64,000 nucleotides of DNA from Sphingomonas chungangi. GTDB lineage: Bacteria > Pseudomonadota > Alphaproteobacteria > Sphingomonadales > Sphingomonadaceae. The stretch is taken from NCBI RefSeq assembly GCF_013778325.1, contig NZ_JACEIB010000027.1, positions 496,001 through 560,000 on the forward strand, written 5' to 3'. Below are positions 63,754 through 64,000 of this stretch, piece after piece; within the stretch, counting starts at the first letter, position 1; each line of letters begins with the position of its first letter. The notes beneath the pieces are model-generated. The model was not told the origin of the DNA. It made no database searches and saw only the letters and a program-made list of their open reading frames with translations. A program made the position numbers and the translations under genes.

Positions 63754-64000
63754 CCGAACCTCGCGAAACCGGTGGATTCGGCCACTACCTTGCGGCGTGG
63801 CAGCGAGCGGCCGAGCAGCGACAGCGCGCCGCCGATCGCGATCAGCGCGCCGCCCAGCCAGATCAAGGTTACGAACGGTTTCCACCACAGGCGCAACTGC
63901 CAGCGCCCGCCCGGCACCGGCTCACCGACCACCGTGTAGAGCTGCCCGTCCCAACGCGTCGCGATGGCGCTTTCGCTGGTCGTCTGCGGCGGATTGTCGA
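63750..64000 (-). CDS. ccmF: CcmF, heme lyase subunit (C-terminal end only)
   Basis: The last 82 codons; the rest is beyond the right edge. DNPPQTTSESAIATRW and GQLYTVVGEP are conserved in the C-terminal part of CcmF, followed by the final membrane helix (WKPFVTLIWLGGALIAIGG). CcmF joins heme to apocytochrome c with CcmH. Order ccmF-G-H-I with overlapping codons confirms the assignment. Confidence 0.9.
   Translation of the reverse strand, partial: DNPPQTTSESAIATRWDGQLYTVVGEPVPGGRWQLRLWWKPFVTLIWLGGALIAIGGALSLLGRSLPRRKVVAESTGFARFG

Noticed and set aside
1-64000. Prophage, insertion sequence, integrative element, tRNA or rRNA gene
   Set aside because: No integrase, transposase, phage structural gene, tRNA cloverleaf or rRNA segment was recognised anywhere in the window.

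Overview
The window is high-GC chromosomal DNA from an alphaproteobacterium, most likely a member of the Sphingomonadaceae (Sphingomonas-like). The evidence is gene content and order: dnaA/rpsT/mutM/ubiE/ubiB clustering, an Anbu peptidase operon, a FecI/FecR/TonB-receptor set, DUF2336 and Tim44-like proteins, and dispersed short palindromic repeats with TTCGCTCAG/CTGAGC cores. Most of it looks like ordinary chromosomal backbone. I see no prophage, transposase, CRISPR array, rRNA or tRNA gene.

Layout. 1-6665: envelope and protein-export housekeeping (mltA, Tim44-like, secB, murJ), trpS, two small lipoproteins and a metallophosphoesterase. 6662-12976: dnaA, rpsT, mutM, ubiE, ubiB and a hydrolase. 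12963-17907: a tightly overlapping four-gene operon (circularly permuted ATP-grasp, alpha-E, transglutaminase-like, Anbu proteasome-like peptidase) with the N-degron leucyltransferase bpt directly upstream in the same direction. 18117-25101: central metabolism (ilvA, a beta-hydroxyacid dehydrogenase, an amidohydrolase, the malic enzyme maeB and a glutathione-S-transferase-like protein). 25103-36866: eight co-directional genes in which a tripartite RND efflux system (mdtABC-like plus outer-membrane factor) runs by overlapping stop/start codons into modE and then modABC.

37082-49324: a surface-facing region. It holds a drug-exporter-type MFS protein, a FecI-type sigma factor, a FecR-type anti-sigma factor and an STN-domain TonB receptor, which together form a cell-surface signalling set. 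These are followed by a large autotransporter, a secreted Gly/Ser/Ala-rich repeat protein, a secreted subtilase, and a second ECF sigma/anti-sigma pair transcribed divergently from the subtilase across a perfect dyad. 49336-57442: penicillin-binding protein 1C and a 1904-residue bacterial alpha-2-macroglobulin, separated by palindromic repeats. 57539-62012: a soluble histidine-kinase-like protein whose H-box histidine is replaced, a DUF2336 protein and the potassium transporter kup. 62160-64000: ccmI, ccmH, ccmG and the end of ccmF (cytochrome c maturation), running off the right edge.

The stretches most worth a second look are the Anbu operon beside bpt, the ECF-subtilase-repeat protein group with its dyad and shared N-terminal module, and the degenerate kinase plus DUF2336 pair. 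The Anbu gene set is known from the literature but has no settled function. The other two groups I describe from sequence without knowing a described system that matches.
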